A stretch of 64,000 bases of DNA from Solibacillus isronensis (lineage in GTDB: Bacteria > Bacillota > Bacilli > Bacillales_A > Planococcaceae): positions 124,001-188,000 of the forward strand of contig NZ_JAMBOC010000003.1 in NCBI RefSeq assembly GCF_023715405.1, read 5' to 3'. Positions 52,194-61,471 of this stretch are shown piece after piece (within the stretch, counting starts at the first letter, position 1; each line of letters opens with the position of its first letter). The notes beneath the pieces are model-generated. The model was not told where the DNA came from. It ran no database searches and saw nothing but the letters and a program-made list of their open reading frames with translations. The position numbers and the translations under genes are program-made.

Positions 52194-52868
52194 ATGGTAA
52201 AAGACTTCGAAAAAGTAATGGAAACTCTCTCAAAAATAGATGTATTTTCCAATCCGAACAATGAGCCAGTTACGATTATTGGTGAAGCAGAGAATTTGAA
52301 ATGTGTAGGAATCGGGACGGACGCGGCAGTTTTTTGGTCCGAACACACCCCGGCGTATGCATTCAAACTATATGCGAAAGATAAATCAGCCAAAGTAATG
52401 GTGGAAGAAAGTGTTTACCGGAAGTTAGGCAATTCGCCTTATTTTTCAACCTGTTTTGGTTCGAACGACAATTGCCTCGTATTAAGTTACGAGGAAGGGA
52501 AGACGCTATTTGAATGTATCCTTGAAGGCATCCATATTCCGGAACAGGCGATAAATGATGTCGAAGAAGCAAGAGAATATGCGCGCAGTAAGGGCCTGAA
52601 TCCGCGTGATATTCATTTGAAAAATATACTGCTGCAAAACGGCAGAGCTAAAATAATCGATGTTTCCGAGTATACGATGTCAGGAAATGATTGTCGATGG
52701 GAACATTTAAAAAAAGGGTATGAGCAATACTATCATTTAATAGACGGGAAATCCGTGCCGATCGGGGTAGTTGAAACCGTTCGAAAGTGGTATAACAGGC
52801 GAGGGAAGAAATCATTGTCATTTGAAGAAATTACAACACCTATTTTAAAACTTTTCTTTAAAAATTGA
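52194..52868 (+). CDS. Serine/threonine protein kinase-like protein (YrzF-like)
   Basis: 224 residues with a compact kinase fold. A Gly-rich/Lys region (IGTDAAVFWSEHTPAYAFKLY), LVLSYEEGKTL hinge, catalytic loop NPRDIHLKNILLQNG (Asp and Asn in the HRDxxxxN pattern, His replaced by Pro), and KIIDVSEY in place of DFG. This matches the small YrzF-type kinases of Bacillus. Start at the ATG 8 bases after GAAGGGA rather than 52155. Activity is plausible but unproven. Confidence 0.75.
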   Translation: MVKDFEKVMETLSKIDVFSNPNNEPVTIIGEAENLKCVGIGTDAAVFWSEHTPAYAFKLYAKDKSAKVMVEESVYRKLGNSPYFSTCFGSNDNCLVLSYEEGKTLFECILEGIHIPEQAINDVEEAREYARSKGLNPRDIHLKNILLQNGRAKIIDVSEYTMSGNDCRWEHLKKGYEQYYHLIDGKSVPIGVVETVRKWYNRRGKKSLSFEEITTPILKLFFKN

Positions 52869-52897
52869 TAAGTTTTTTATGCCAATATACAAATAAA

Positions 52898-52944
52898 AGC
52901 CTCGCATTTTGATGATATATTCATCTGAATGCGTGGCTTATTTA
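52898..52944. terminator. Bidirectional terminator
   Basis: AAGCC-T-CGCATT pairs with AATGCG-T-GGCTT across one mismatch, between convergent genes. Confidence 0.8.
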
Positions 52945-53481
52945 AATAGATCCATTTCGTACTTTTTCAATCAGTGAAGAAATCCATTCACCTTCATTAT
53001 TAAAACGACTTGTAAAATAGCCGGTTAAAAAATCCCCACCTTCTTTTTTAGAACCTTCCAGCTTAACTTGCATATTCAAACTTGTAATATAATCTCTTTT
53101 CTTTTCAAGCTTTTTTAATTTCTCTTCAAGAATTATAATGATTTTCGCACGATCCACAAAGTCCAGATTCATTAAACCTACAATTGTATCTGAAAGGGAA
53201 TCGGCTTTTTCAAAAAGCTGATAAATTTTGTTCGGAAGCAATGCAAGACCCTGTTCTGTAATGGCGAAAACTTGCTTATCCGGCCGGTTATCTTCTTTAA
53301 TAATCTCTGTTGGCTCGATAAGTCCTTGTTTTGTCAAAGACTCGAAATGATAATAGAGCTTACTTTCCGTCAGGTTCGCCAATTTATCAAAAGGAATCGG
53401 TTCTGACAGCTCTTTTTTTAGTTTATATGGATAACTGCTTTCTTTCGCTAACTTGCTCAATATATAAATTTGGATGGACAT
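52942..53481 (-). CDS. PadR-family transcriptional regulator
   Basis: 179 residues. N-terminal winged helix (about 1-85; IYILSKLAKESSYPYKLKKEL, ESKLYYHFESLTKQGLIEP, VFAITEQGLALL) and a C-terminal coiled-coil dimerisation part (KIIIILEEKLKKLEKKRDYI). PadR repressors usually respond to phenolic or drug-like ligands. Directly downstream of the YhgE-like gene, which it probably controls; AGGAGA SD. Confidence 0.9.
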   Translation of the reverse strand: MSIQIYILSKLAKESSYPYKLKKELSEPIPFDKLANLTESKLYYHFESLTKQGLIEPTEIIKEDNRPDKQVFAITEQGLALLPNKIYQLFEKADSLSDTIVGLMNLDFVDRAKIIIILEEKLKKLEKKRDYITSLNMQVKLEGSKKEGGDFLTGYFTSRFNNEGEWISSLIEKVRNGSI

Positions 53482-53523
53482 AGTATTCTCCTATACTTTA
53501 TACATTTTAATTTCCGCTACATA

Positions 53524-53562
53524 AATACAACTCGTGCCTGAAAATAGCACGAGTTGTATTTT
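53524..53562. terminator. Terminator between YhgE-like and padR genes
   Basis: AATACAACTCGTGC and GCACGAGTTGTATT form a perfect 14-bp stem. On the minus strand it follows the YhgE-like gene. Confidence 0.9.
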
Positions 53563-53579
53563 TCCTTAGTTTAACAAAG

Positions 53580-54764
53580 TTATGCGATAACTTCATCCGC
53601 TTTTTTTAAAGAAGCTGGTTGTTCAGCCGGTGCATCAACTGGCAGCGGCTTATGGAAGATCCAAACAATAAGGACATTAATAAGCATTGCTCCGACACCT
53701 ACTGCAGCTAATCCCCATAGGTAAGGGCCAGGGCTGATCGAACCGAACATAATCGCTAAATATGATTGAACCGAATGGTACATCGGTGTAATATAGCTGA
53801 ACCATTCATATGGTGCGTACATCATATCACGTGGAATTGTTGCGCCATTTGCCAATGTTTGCATTAGCAGAATCGGAATGTTAAGAATCATACCGCCTTC
53901 ACCAAGGATAAATATTGGAATTGCACAAACATTAAATGCAGCCATATACAATAAAATCTGCTGACCGGCTACAGGCAACAATACTGCCATGTCGACATCT
54001 GCAATTGAAAAGGCAACAGTTAATGAAGCAATAGTTGAAAGTACTGCAATCATTAATGCAGTCAATTGTACATACATAAATAATCGTGTTTTGCTCGCTT
54101 TACCACGGCTCGCTTTAAATGAACCGACTAACTGCATTCCTGCAATCATTGCACCTACATAACAAGCCATTGTTAAAAACATTGGCAGCATACTGTTATG
54201 CATTCCCGTTGGCACATCATTCATAATGACATAGTTTCCAGTGTAGCTGTTTTCGATTTGCGCAGCCATTTCAGCAGCCTGTTCTTCAGGAAGGTTAAAA
54301 TTCATTAAAATGCCTTGAGCTGTTTGCTGTGAGAAATTTGCACTTAATTCGCTATTAATCTGAGTAACTACAGATGACATAGAAGATGAAACCATTGTTG
54401 ATGAAGCTTCATTTACTGTGAAATCAATGTTAGTACCTTTACCGCTCTGTGCATCCGCCGAAAAGTTTTCAGGGATATGAATAACTAATGCAAGTTCATT
54501 GTGCTCTAAGTCTTTCAGAGCCTGTTTATTTGTTAAGTCTGTTTCGATTGTCTTAAATGGTAAGCTTTCACCTAGCTGACCTGCAATCTGATTGCCAGCT
54601 TCGCCTTTGTCGTCATTTACGATGGCAATTTTTAATTCATCCATATTGCCGGGTATTGCTGTATATCCAGGTAAAAAGATTCCGAGCATCGCTACCGCAT
54701 AAAATATTCCCATAAAAATAGAAGCAATTGCTCCTTGTGATTTTAAAAATTGTTTAAATTTCAC
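53580..54764 (-). CDS. YhgE/Pip-like (DUF3533) membrane protein
   Basis: 394 residues: N-terminal helix (about 15-33), an external domain (about 35-190), then five to six helices of an ABC-2-like half. The external part has the YhgE/Pip pattern LKIAIVNDDKGEAG and ELALVIHIPENFSA. Family members act in export or stress at the membrane, without an associated ATPase gene here. GTG start 9 bases after GAGAGG. Paired with the padR gene downstream. Confidence 0.85.
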   Translation of the reverse strand: MKFKQFLKSQGAIASIFMGIFYAVAMLGIFLPGYTAIPGNMDELKIAIVNDDKGEAGNQIAGQLGESLPFKTIETDLTNKQALKDLEHNELALVIHIPENFSADAQSGKGTNIDFTVNEASSTMVSSSMSSVVTQINSELSANFSQQTAQGILMNFNLPEEQAAEMAAQIENSYTGNYVIMNDVPTGMHNSMLPMFLTMACYVGAMIAGMQLVGSFKASRGKASKTRLFMYVQLTALMIAVLSTIASLTVAFSIADVDMAVLLPVAGQQILLYMAAFNVCAIPIFILGEGGMILNIPILLMQTLANGATIPRDMMYAPYEWFSYITPMYHSVQSYLAIMFGSISPGPYLWGLAAVGVGAMLINVLIVWIFHKPLPVDAPAEQPASLKKADEVIA

Positions 54765-54798
54765 GTATTGTTTCCTCTCTTATACAAACATTAATTCG

Positions 54799-54818
54799 AG
54801 TACTCTAATTGAAGTACT
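54799..54818. promoter_or_regulatory. 20-bp dyad upstream of YhgE-like gene
   Basis: AGTACTCTAATTGAAGTACT is a near-perfect palindrome about 35 bases before the GTG start. It is a candidate PadR operator, inferred from position and symmetry only. Confidence 0.45.
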
Positions 54819-55019
54819 TTGCTTTTAGTATTCTATAATATTAATGATTTACCTGTAAAGTAATAAGTTGGTCAGAAATATTACGATAATGTGAACGGTT
54901 AGAATGAGCATTTAATTTACCCATGGAAAATATCTGTCATAAAAATTTTAAAAGTTCTGTAACTTTTACACTCTTTTCCAGTCTAATTCAATACAAAGTA
55001 TGGAAAGGGAGGGGTTTAC

Positions 55020-57152
55020 ATGAAAAACGGCAAACTTTTCGGTATAGGGCTTGTCGCGTCACTTGTAGCGGTTTTGGCACTCGGATATTTTATGTTCGCT
55101 AAAAATACGGAAGTGCAGGCAACAGGTATTTTATTCGAAGGGGAAACGTATTCAATTACGTTAAAGCAGCCAATTAGGGAAAAAAGTTTAACAGATGGGT
55201 CCATTATAGTTGTCGATGAAAACGGCAATAACGCTAAAGTGAACTTTTCAGTTGATAAAGCCGGGACTGCTTTATCTGTCGAAGGGCTTAGCGTAGGGAA
55301 GTACACACTCGAAATTAAGCAAACCGCATACGCGAAAAATGCAAAGTCGCAGCAGGAACAGTCAGTAGCACTTGAAGTTGTAAGGAAAGTGGAAAAACTT
55401 ACTACAACAGAAGATTTAAAAGATTACTTCAGGGCGTTTGTAGCACAAGAAAATGCGGTATCGAGTCGCTTTAATGATATGGTGGTTGAAGAATCGGCGA
55501 TGTCGATGGAAAACAAAGATTCAGGCAGTGGTGGGCCGAGTCACTCTACAACAAACAACCAGGTTGAAGGGATTGAAGAAGGTGACATTACAATTACGGA
55601 CGGCCACTCGATTTATACGATTGTCGACAATAAAGTAGTCATTGTTGATGCTAAAACTATGAGTGTAGTAAAGCGTTTAAAGGTTGGCAAAGATATTTAT
55701 CCATCGCATTTAATGCTGCATAATCAAACATTAATTATCGGATACACACAGTATGTGGAAACACAAAGAGAGCCGTATTATGACGGGAAATCTGTTACGA
55801 AAATTGCTTTCTATGATGTGAAAGATGCTAAAAATCCTACATTAGTACGCGAAGTGGGGCATGACGGGGATATTACAAGTCTCCGTAAAACAGGCAGCTA
55901 TTTGTATGTTGTATCAAGTCGTATGCCGAACTACTGGCTGCTGCAGGAAACACCGGATGTAGAGCTTCGTCCATCTACGTACGATGGGGAAAAGGAAACT
56001 GTTATGCCGGTTGATAAAATTCGCATGCTGCCTGAAAGCAATGAACCGAATTATTTGATCGTTTCAGCAATCGATATGAGCAATGTAAAGTCGAACGCAT
56101 GGAAAACAGAGAGCTTCCTAGGTAATAGTGGGCAATTGTACATGTCAGAAAACGCAATCTATATTGCATCGATGAATCATTATCGTTTCGGACCAGTAAT
56201 GGAAAGTACATCTCTTGAAGACACGGTATCTAGTACAATGCCGGTGAGCCAAAACGATGAAACGAATATTTATAAAATTTCTATTGATAAAACAGCGGTG
56301 AAAATGACAGCACAAGGTAAAGTTCCTGGTTCTGTATTAAATCAATTCTCAATGGATGAGCATGATGGGCATGTCCGTATCGCTACTACAGAAGGCAGTG
56401 CATGGGGAACAACAGCCAATTCGAAAAACAATCTCTTCATTTTGGATGGAAACTTAAAACAAGTAGGTGCGGTCAAGGATTTGGCGAAGGGGGAACGCAT
56501 TTACTCTGCTCGCTTTATGGGAGACAAAGCGTATTTAGTGACATTTAAGGAAACAGACCCGCTCTTTGTTATTGATACGAAAAATCCGACAGCGCCGAAA
56601 GTGTTAGGGGAGCTGAAAATTCCAGGCTTCAGTAATTACTTGCATCCAATTGGCGAAAATCACTTGTTAGGTATTGGTTACGATACGGAAGTGAAGATGG
56701 AGGAAGGTTCAAAAGAGCCGGTTGTCTATACAAAAGGAATGAAACTGAGCCTGTTTGATGTGACGGATTTCAATAACCCGAAAGAACAGCAGGCGGTTGT
56801 AATAGGAGGTCGCGGTACTTATTCACCTGTACAGTATGACCATAAAGCACTGTTCAGAGATTCGCGTCAAAACTATTACGGCTTCCCGGTTACGATTTAC
56901 TCGCCAACAGATGAGGAAGACCAGCTGAAATATGAAGGAACAGGTGCTCATATTTACAAAGTGACACCTAAAGGAATTGAGCTTGCAGCGGATATGATCG
57001 AAAAGGCACGTCCTGGTGAACAATATGAAGATTCGTATAATGTTGTACAGCGTCTTCTTTATATTGATGATGAGCTATTTACAGTATCACGTTCAAAAGT
57101 GACGAGCTTCAACGGTAAAACATTAGAAAAGCAAAAAATGGTAGGTTTCTAA
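55020..57152 (+). CDS. Secreted protein with C-terminal beta-propeller domain
   Basis: 710 residues. N-terminal membrane anchor (about 5-25), an Ig-like stretch (about 35-115), a low-complexity linker, then a long beta-propeller (PF09826-type) from about residue 180: VEGIEEGDITITDGHSIYTIVDNKVVIVDAKTM and the repeated KIAFYDVKDAKNPTLVREV blades. Function unknown; extracellular. AAGGGAGGGG SD, single-gene transcript with its own terminator. Confidence 0.88.
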   Translation: MKNGKLFGIGLVASLVAVLALGYFMFAKNTEVQATGILFEGETYSITLKQPIREKSLTDGSIIVVDENGNNAKVNFSVDKAGTALSVEGLSVGKYTLEIKQTAYAKNAKSQQEQSVALEVVRKVEKLTTTEDLKDYFRAFVAQENAVSSRFNDMVVEESAMSMENKDSGSGGPSHSTTNNQVEGIEEGDITITDGHSIYTIVDNKVVIVDAKTMSVVKRLKVGKDIYPSHLMLHNQTLIIGYTQYVETQREPYYDGKSVTKIAFYDVKDAKNPTLVREVGHDGDITSLRKTGSYLYVVSSRMPNYWLLQETPDVELRPSTYDGEKETVMPVDKIRMLPESNEPNYLIVSAIDMSNVKSNAWKTESFLGNSGQLYMSENAIYIASMNHYRFGPVMESTSLEDTVSSTMPVSQNDETNIYKISIDKTAVKMTAQGKVPGSVLNQFSMDEHDGHVRIATTEGSAWGTTANSKNNLFILDGNLKQVGAVKDLAKGERIYSARFMGDKAYLVTFKETDPLFVIDTKNPTAPKVLGELKIPGFSNYLHPIGENHLLGIGYDTEVKMEEGSKEPVVYTKGMKLSLFDVTDFNNPKEQQAVVIGGRGTYSPVQYDHKALFRDSRQNYYGFPVTIYSPTDEEDQLKYEGTGAHIYKVTPKGIELAADMIEKARPGEQYEDSYNVVQRLLYIDDELFTVSRSKVTSFNGKTLEKQKMVGF

Positions 57153-57163
57153 TAAAGATTCAA

Positions 57164-57200
57164 CCACAAGCACAGGTGGAACTGTGCTTGTGGTTTTTTT
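57164..57200 (+). terminator. Terminator of the beta-propeller gene
   Basis: CCACAAGCACAG and CTGTGCTTGTGG form a perfect stem, followed by seven T. Confidence 0.95.
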
Positions 57201-57235
57201 CATGTCCTGAAAAAATTTAAAGGGGGTATTCAGGA

Positions 57236-57278
57236 TTTCTTAAGAATTTCTTAATATTTAGCCTTTCTAAATATTAAG
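57236..57278 (+). promoter_or_regulatory. Direct repeats and 12-bp dyad upstream of the MacB-like operon
   Basis: TTTCTTAAGAA and TTTCTTAATAT are adjacent 11-base units (57236-57257), sharing TTAAGAATTTCTT with the response-regulator promoter (21035-21047). Overlapping them, CTTAATATTTAG (57250-57261) and CTAAATATTAAG (57267-57278) form a perfect inverted repeat. It lies 63 bases before the start codon. Candidate binding site of the response regulator at 21123. Confidence 0.55.
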
Positions 57279-57319
57279 ATTTGCCCTTTACACTGAAGTT
57301 AAGTGAAAAGGAGTGAACG

Positions 57320-58021
57320 ATGATGATTAAAGTAACGAACTTACAACATACATTTTCCATCGGTAAACGCGGAAAGGAAAGACAGGTTCCGGTACTGAGA
57401 GATGTATCATTTGATGTTAAGAAGGGGGAAATCGTGGCAGTCGTCGGGAAAAGCGGATCGGGTAAATCAACACTGCTTCAGATTTTGGCAGGCTTTATGA
57501 AGCCGGAACACGGTTCGATTGTAGTAAACGCACAGGAAATTGCGGCATTTAATGAAATTCAGAGTGCAAAATTCCGTTTAGAAAACTTCGGCTTTATTTT
57601 TCAAAACTTTCAGCTCATGCCAAGTCTGACGGCATTTGAAAATATTGAATTGCCTTTAAAACTGCAAGGGATGAACGTATCTGAGCGCAGAAAAAGGGTT
57701 GAAGTGATCATGAAAAAGGTCGGGTTAACTGAGGTGACGGACCATTATCCGAATGAACTATCAGGCGGGCAACAACAGCGGGTTAGTATTGCGCGTGCCC
57801 TTGTGACCAATGCACCGATTTTGTTGGCCGATGAGCCGACAGGAAGCCTCGATTCAGAGACAGAGCAGGATATTTTAATGCTTATTCAGCAGCTGAACCG
57901 CGAATTGGATTTAACATTTATTATTATTACGCATGATGAGGAAGTAGCGATGATTGCGGACAAGCGCTTCCGCATGCATGACGGTCAATTAGTGAAAGAA
58001 GGGGAACACAATGCTATTTAA
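57320..58021 (+). CDS. ABC transporter ATP-binding protein (MacB/LolD type)
   Basis: 233-residue ATPase. Walker [12 protein letters not shown]-loop [22 protein letters not shown] typical of LolD/MacB, signature [10 protein letters not shown], Walker [15 protein letters not shown], switch HDEEVA. It pairs with the FtsX-like permease whose start overlaps its stop by 11 bases. Such pairs export peptides, antibiotics or lipoproteins, or serve as sensors for two-component systems. AAGGAG SD. Confidence 0.93.
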   Translation: MMIKVTNLQHTFSIGKRGKERQVPVLRDVSFDVKKGEIVAVVGKSGSGKSTLLQILAGFMKPEHGSIVVNAQEIAAFNEIQSAKFRLENFGFIFQNFQLMPSLTAFENIELPLKLQGMNVSERRKRVEVIMKKVGLTEVTDHYPNELSGGQQQRVSIARALVTNAPILLADEPTGSLDSETEQDILMLIQQLNRELDLTFIIITHDEEVAMIADKRFRMHDGQLVKEGEHNAI

Positions 58022-59339
58022 AGATCAGGTAAATTTTGTGATGCAGCATATTAAGAAAAATAAGCTGAGAGTATTTATGACAGTACTTGCCGCAACAATG
58101 GGCTGTGCGTTTTTAATCGTGCTTGCCTCAATCGGCTTTGGATTACAGGATTCAATTGAAGATGAGATTCTATCGAGTGAAACGGTGACACAAATTGAAG
58201 TGCTTGGCAGCCAAGCGCTGTTTACTGAAGAGGAAGTAGCAGATATTGAAGCAGTAGAAAATGTACAAACGGTGTTAAAAACAACAAGTGTGGATGCTAA
58301 TGTAGCAGGCTATATGGGGGACCGTGATACGTCTACATCAATACGTTTAGTGGACTTTACTGATTATGCATCGGTAGCGAAACCGTTATCGGAAGGGAAA
58401 TATCCTGAAAACGAAAGAGAAATTATTGTTGGTTATCATTTCGGCCAATCATTATTGAATGAAGCGGACCGCAAATTAATTGAGGAAAAATCAAAGGCAG
58501 CAGAAGCGGAAGGCACTTATTACGACGGTGCTGAAGAAGGGTACAAGGAGTCGCTTATCGGCAAGGAAGTGGAGATTGCTCTAAGTACACATGAACAGCC
58601 GGATGTACTGTCAGAGCGTATGACGTATACGATTGTCGGTGTTATGCCAAAGCCGTCATACGAATGGGCAACTGAAAACAGAATTTATATGATGGATGAG
58701 CAACGTGAAGTAATTGAAGATATGTATAGCCAAGTAATTGCTGATGTAGAGGTAGCTAGCGATTTTCAGCTGTTTTCTGAACGCTTCGATATTTATGCAA
58801 AAAGCTTGGAATATGTAAAGCCGATTTTAGAAGAGCTACGCGGAAAAGGCTACGGTGTGTATTCCGTTACTGAACAGCTGGATGAGTTAAATGTCTTTTT
58901 CCTAGTGTTGAAAGCAGGACTTGTTTTTGTTGGAACAATCGCAGTACTGATCGCATCCATCGGAATTTTCAATACGATGACAATGGCGGTGACAGAACGT
59001 ACGCGTGAGATTGGTGTATTAAAAGCAATTGGAGCCAGCCCAAAACTGATTCAACGACTGTTTTTAATGGAAAGTGCGTTTATCGGAGTTATTGGAACAG
59101 TTCTTGCAATTGCAATTTCATATATTGTAAGCTTTGCATCGAATGCGCTATTGCCGCTTATTTTAAAGGCAGCAACAGGAGAAGATGGATTCAACAATGT
59201 ACAATTCTCAGCGATCCCATGGCAGCTCGTAGTGATTGCTGCTGCGATCAGTATCGGCGTGGCGATGATTTCAGGTTTGCGCCCGGCACGTAAAGCAACG
59301 AAAATTGAAGTAATGCAGGCGTTAAGACAGGAATTATAA
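58011..59339 (+). CDS. ABC transporter permease (MacB/FtsX type)
   Basis: 442 residues: N-terminal helix (about 20-45), a MacB-like external domain (about 48-290), then three C-terminal FtsX helices with IGIFNTMTMAVTERTREIGVLKAIGASPKLIQRLFLMES and SGLRPARKATKIEVMQALRQEL. Forms a mechanotransmission exporter with the preceding ATPase. Translationally coupled. Confidence 0.93.
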   Translation: MLFKDQVNFVMQHIKKNKLRVFMTVLAATMGCAFLIVLASIGFGLQDSIEDEILSSETVTQIEVLGSQALFTEEEVADIEAVENVQTVLKTTSVDANVAGYMGDRDTSTSIRLVDFTDYASVAKPLSEGKYPENEREIIVGYHFGQSLLNEADRKLIEEKSKAAEAEGTYYDGAEEGYKESLIGKEVEIALSTHEQPDVLSERMTYTIVGVMPKPSYEWATENRIYMMDEQREVIEDMYSQVIADVEVASDFQLFSERFDIYAKSLEYVKPILEELRGKGYGVYSVTEQLDELNVFFLVLKAGLVFVGTIAVLIASIGIFNTMTMAVTERTREIGVLKAIGASPKLIQRLFLMESAFIGVIGTVLAIAISYIVSFASNALLPLILKAATGEDGFNNVQFSAIPWQLVVIAAAISIGVAMISGLRPARKATKIEVMQALRQEL

Positions 59340-59398
59340 AAAACTATATGCCGTTGTAAAATAAGTACATTAAGATTAATAAAATAAATAAATTTAAG

Positions 59399-59440
59399 GG
59401 CCAAACATATTTTAGTTGATGAATATGTTTGGTCTTTTTA
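59399..59440 (+). terminator. Terminator of the MacB-like operon
   Basis: GGCCAAACATATT pairs with AATATGTTTGGTC (one wobble), followed by a T run. Confidence 0.88.
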
Positions 59441-59482
59441 AATTCTCAGGAGATACGTTGTGGATAGGAAGCAGATTGATGA

Positions 59483-59698
59483 ACAGTAGAAAGTGTTAGA
59501 GTAAACCCGTATAATACTTATTCAATGCAGGTCGGTTACAGCTCATTTGCAGGTGATGGCCAATGCAATAGCATCAAGAACACCTCTTTTTAAATGCTTA
59601 CCCGAATATCTGCTATTACAACGCTCAGCAGTTCTTCCGTATAAAAGAGCAAGTTACGGTTCCATATAATGGAGAAAGTTTCATAACCAACGAGAATA
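59483..59698 (+). pseudogene. Decayed coding remnant, frameshifted
   Basis: From 59483 one frame reads VESVRVNPYNTYSMQVGYSS and on to a stop at 59591. Shifting frame there continues LNAYPNICYYNAQQFFRIKE, then VTVPYNGESFITNEN, until the repeat begins at 59699. Both halves have protein-like composition. There is no start codon with an SD. Interpreted as the tail of a dead gene; the family is not recognised. Confidence 0.3.
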
Positions 59699-59938
59699 GG
59701 CTGGGACATAAAAGAAGTACTGTTGAATAAGAGGAAAAACCTTATTAAGAAACAGATATTTTATAAAATTGATTGGAATGAAGGGCGACTCCTACGGAAA
59801 CAGCACGACGCCTGAGACTACAGGCTCAGGCCGTGCTCGTGGAAAGCGTCCCGGAATGGAAATCAATTTTTAACGAACAGCAAAAAAATGCTATTTTTCT
59901 CAAAGAGAAAAATAGCATTTTTGGGCTATGTCCCAGCC
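59699..59938. repeat. 240-bp element with perfect 12-bp terminal inverted repeats
   Basis: GGCTGGGACATA (59699-59710) and TATGTCCCAGCC (59927-59938) bound nested dyads: AAAATTGATT/AATCAATTTT arms, a GCACG..GCCTGAG / CTCAGGC..CGTGC hairpin, and an AATGCTATTTTTCTC/GAGAAAAATAGCATT hairpin near the right end. The inner GGGCGACTCCTACGG and GGAAAGCGTCCCGGAATGG strings resemble the structured intergenic repeats widespread in Bacillales. No ORF. Confidence 0.75.
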
Positions 59939-59945
59939 GCTTCTT

Positions 59946-61148
59946 TTAGATGATCGTTCCCGCACAATCATCTGCAGGTAGATGATTTTTTGATAAATCT
60001 AAGCGCAGCTCGGGAACTTTCAGAAAGCTCTTGATGGCAAGGGCACATGCTCCCATCGCACATGCATCTTTGCCAAGATCCGAAAGCTTCAATTCACGGT
60101 ACTGGCTGACCGAAGACTTCAACAGGCTTTTAATGCGATCGATGGCGCCGGGATACATTTTCAGCACCTGGCTATTGAGTACAATTGTTTCGGGGTTATA
60201 AAGATTGATAATATTATTCAATCCAATTGCCAGAAATTTAAAGAATTCATTAATTTTTCGGATTATAACCGGATCTTTAGCTGCAAGCCAGCTTTCCACA
60301 TCTTCGTAACTGAGATTGCTCTTGTTTTTGAGAGTGGCGAGATCCTGCAGGAACCTTGCTTCTGAAGCATACATTTCCCAGCAGCCTTTATTGCCGCAAG
60401 TGCAGAGCTTACCGTCTGGAACAACAATCATATGGCCCATTTCGCCAGCAAATCCGTTATAGCCTTTCAAAAGTTCGCCTTCCATGATGATACCAAGTCC
60501 CATGCCAGAATACATAGAAATAGACAAAAGGTTTTCGCTGTCCTGGGATTTAAAGACTTTTTCAGCAAAAGCCGATGCATTGGCATTGTTCTCGATTAGC
60601 ACGGATACACCGGTTTCTTTTTCGAGATCGACTTTCAGGTCCTTGTCACGCCATTGGTGCTGAGGGACAAAAAAAGCTTTCTCGTTTTTTCCCACAGTGC
60701 CATGAACGCCGATGACTGCGCCGATTAAACCGTAGCGGCTGTCCGAACATTGAGCCTGAAATTTAATGATTTGCGTAGCCAGTAGTTCCACAACGGTTTC
60801 GTAATTTGAAGTCTCCAACGGAATAATTTCAGTATGTACAGGATAGCCGAGTAAGTCGGAAAGAATATATGTGATATTCTTATGATCCAGATCGATGCCT
60901 AGTGCAAAACCATTTTGACGGTTTAATGACAGCATGACGGGACGTCTCCCTACATTATGGTGCTCCTGATGCATTTCATAAATCAGCTCTTCATCTAGCA
61001 GATCTGCTACCTGCACGGATATTGTGGCTTTGTTCAAGCCAACCTTTTTTGACAGGTCGGCTCTGGAAATCATGCCATGTTCGATGATTTGCTGCAGAAT
61101 CAAACCTCTGTTTATCTGTTTTATATAAGATCCGTCTACCGTAACCAT
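59946..61148 (-). CDS. ROK-family transcriptional regulator (NagC/XylR type)
   Basis: 400 residues. N-terminal winged helix (about 10-70: GMISRADLSKKVGLNKATISVQVADLL) and a ROK sugar-kinase-like domain (about 80-385) with ATP-like motif LGIDLDHKN, GAVIGVHGTVG, GFAGEMGHMIV, and the zinc motif CTCGNKGCWE. Probably represses the divergent sugar locus until its sugar ligand binds. The ATG at 61148 is 8 bases from GGAGG; 61163 precedes the SD. Confidence 0.92.
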   Translation of the reverse strand: MVTVDGSYIKQINRGLILQQIIEHGMISRADLSKKVGLNKATISVQVADLLDEELIYEMHQEHHNVGRRPVMLSLNRQNGFALGIDLDHKNITYILSDLLGYPVHTEIIPLETSNYETVVELLATQIIKFQAQCSDSRYGLIGAVIGVHGTVGKNEKAFFVPQHQWRDKDLKVDLEKETGVSVLIENNANASAFAEKVFKSQDSENLLSISMYSGMGLGIIMEGELLKGYNGFAGEMGHMIVVPDGKLCTCGNKGCWEMYASEARFLQDLATLKNKSNLSYEDVESWLAAKDPVIIRKINEFFKFLAIGLNNIINLYNPETIVLNSQVLKMYPGAIDRIKSLLKSSVSQYRELKLSDLGKDACAMGACALAIKSFLKVPELRLDLSKNHLPADDCAGTII

Positions 61149-61471
61149 ATCATTTTCCTCCATTGCTTAATCATTTTGCCCAAGCCTTTTTGGCCGTGAC
61201 TGCAGTCGAAGTTATCTATAACTAAAGGATACCACAAAGGCTTGCTAAGGTTAGGGCATCACCTATAAAAATTACATTTTCGAGCGAAATAAGGGAGTTT
61301 CGAATGACAATCCGGTTTTTTAAAAGGAAGCACTGTACAAAATAGGGAAGCTTTGAAATAATTATCTGAATAATCTTTTAATAAAGCACTCTCAGATAAT
61401 TTAATGAACAATGTAAGCACTTTCAGCTAATGAAATTATCTGAGAATCATATAAAATGGGGGTAGATTCAT
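61149..61471. promoter_or_regulatory. Divergent regulatory region, ROK and AraC genes
   Basis: Contains a perfect 13-bp inverted repeat TCTCAGATAATTT (61390-61402) and AAATTATCTGAGA (61433-61445), a third related ATTATCTGA near 61361, and three AAGCACT heptamers just before or between these sites. These are candidate sites for the ROK or AraC regulator. Confidence 0.5.
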
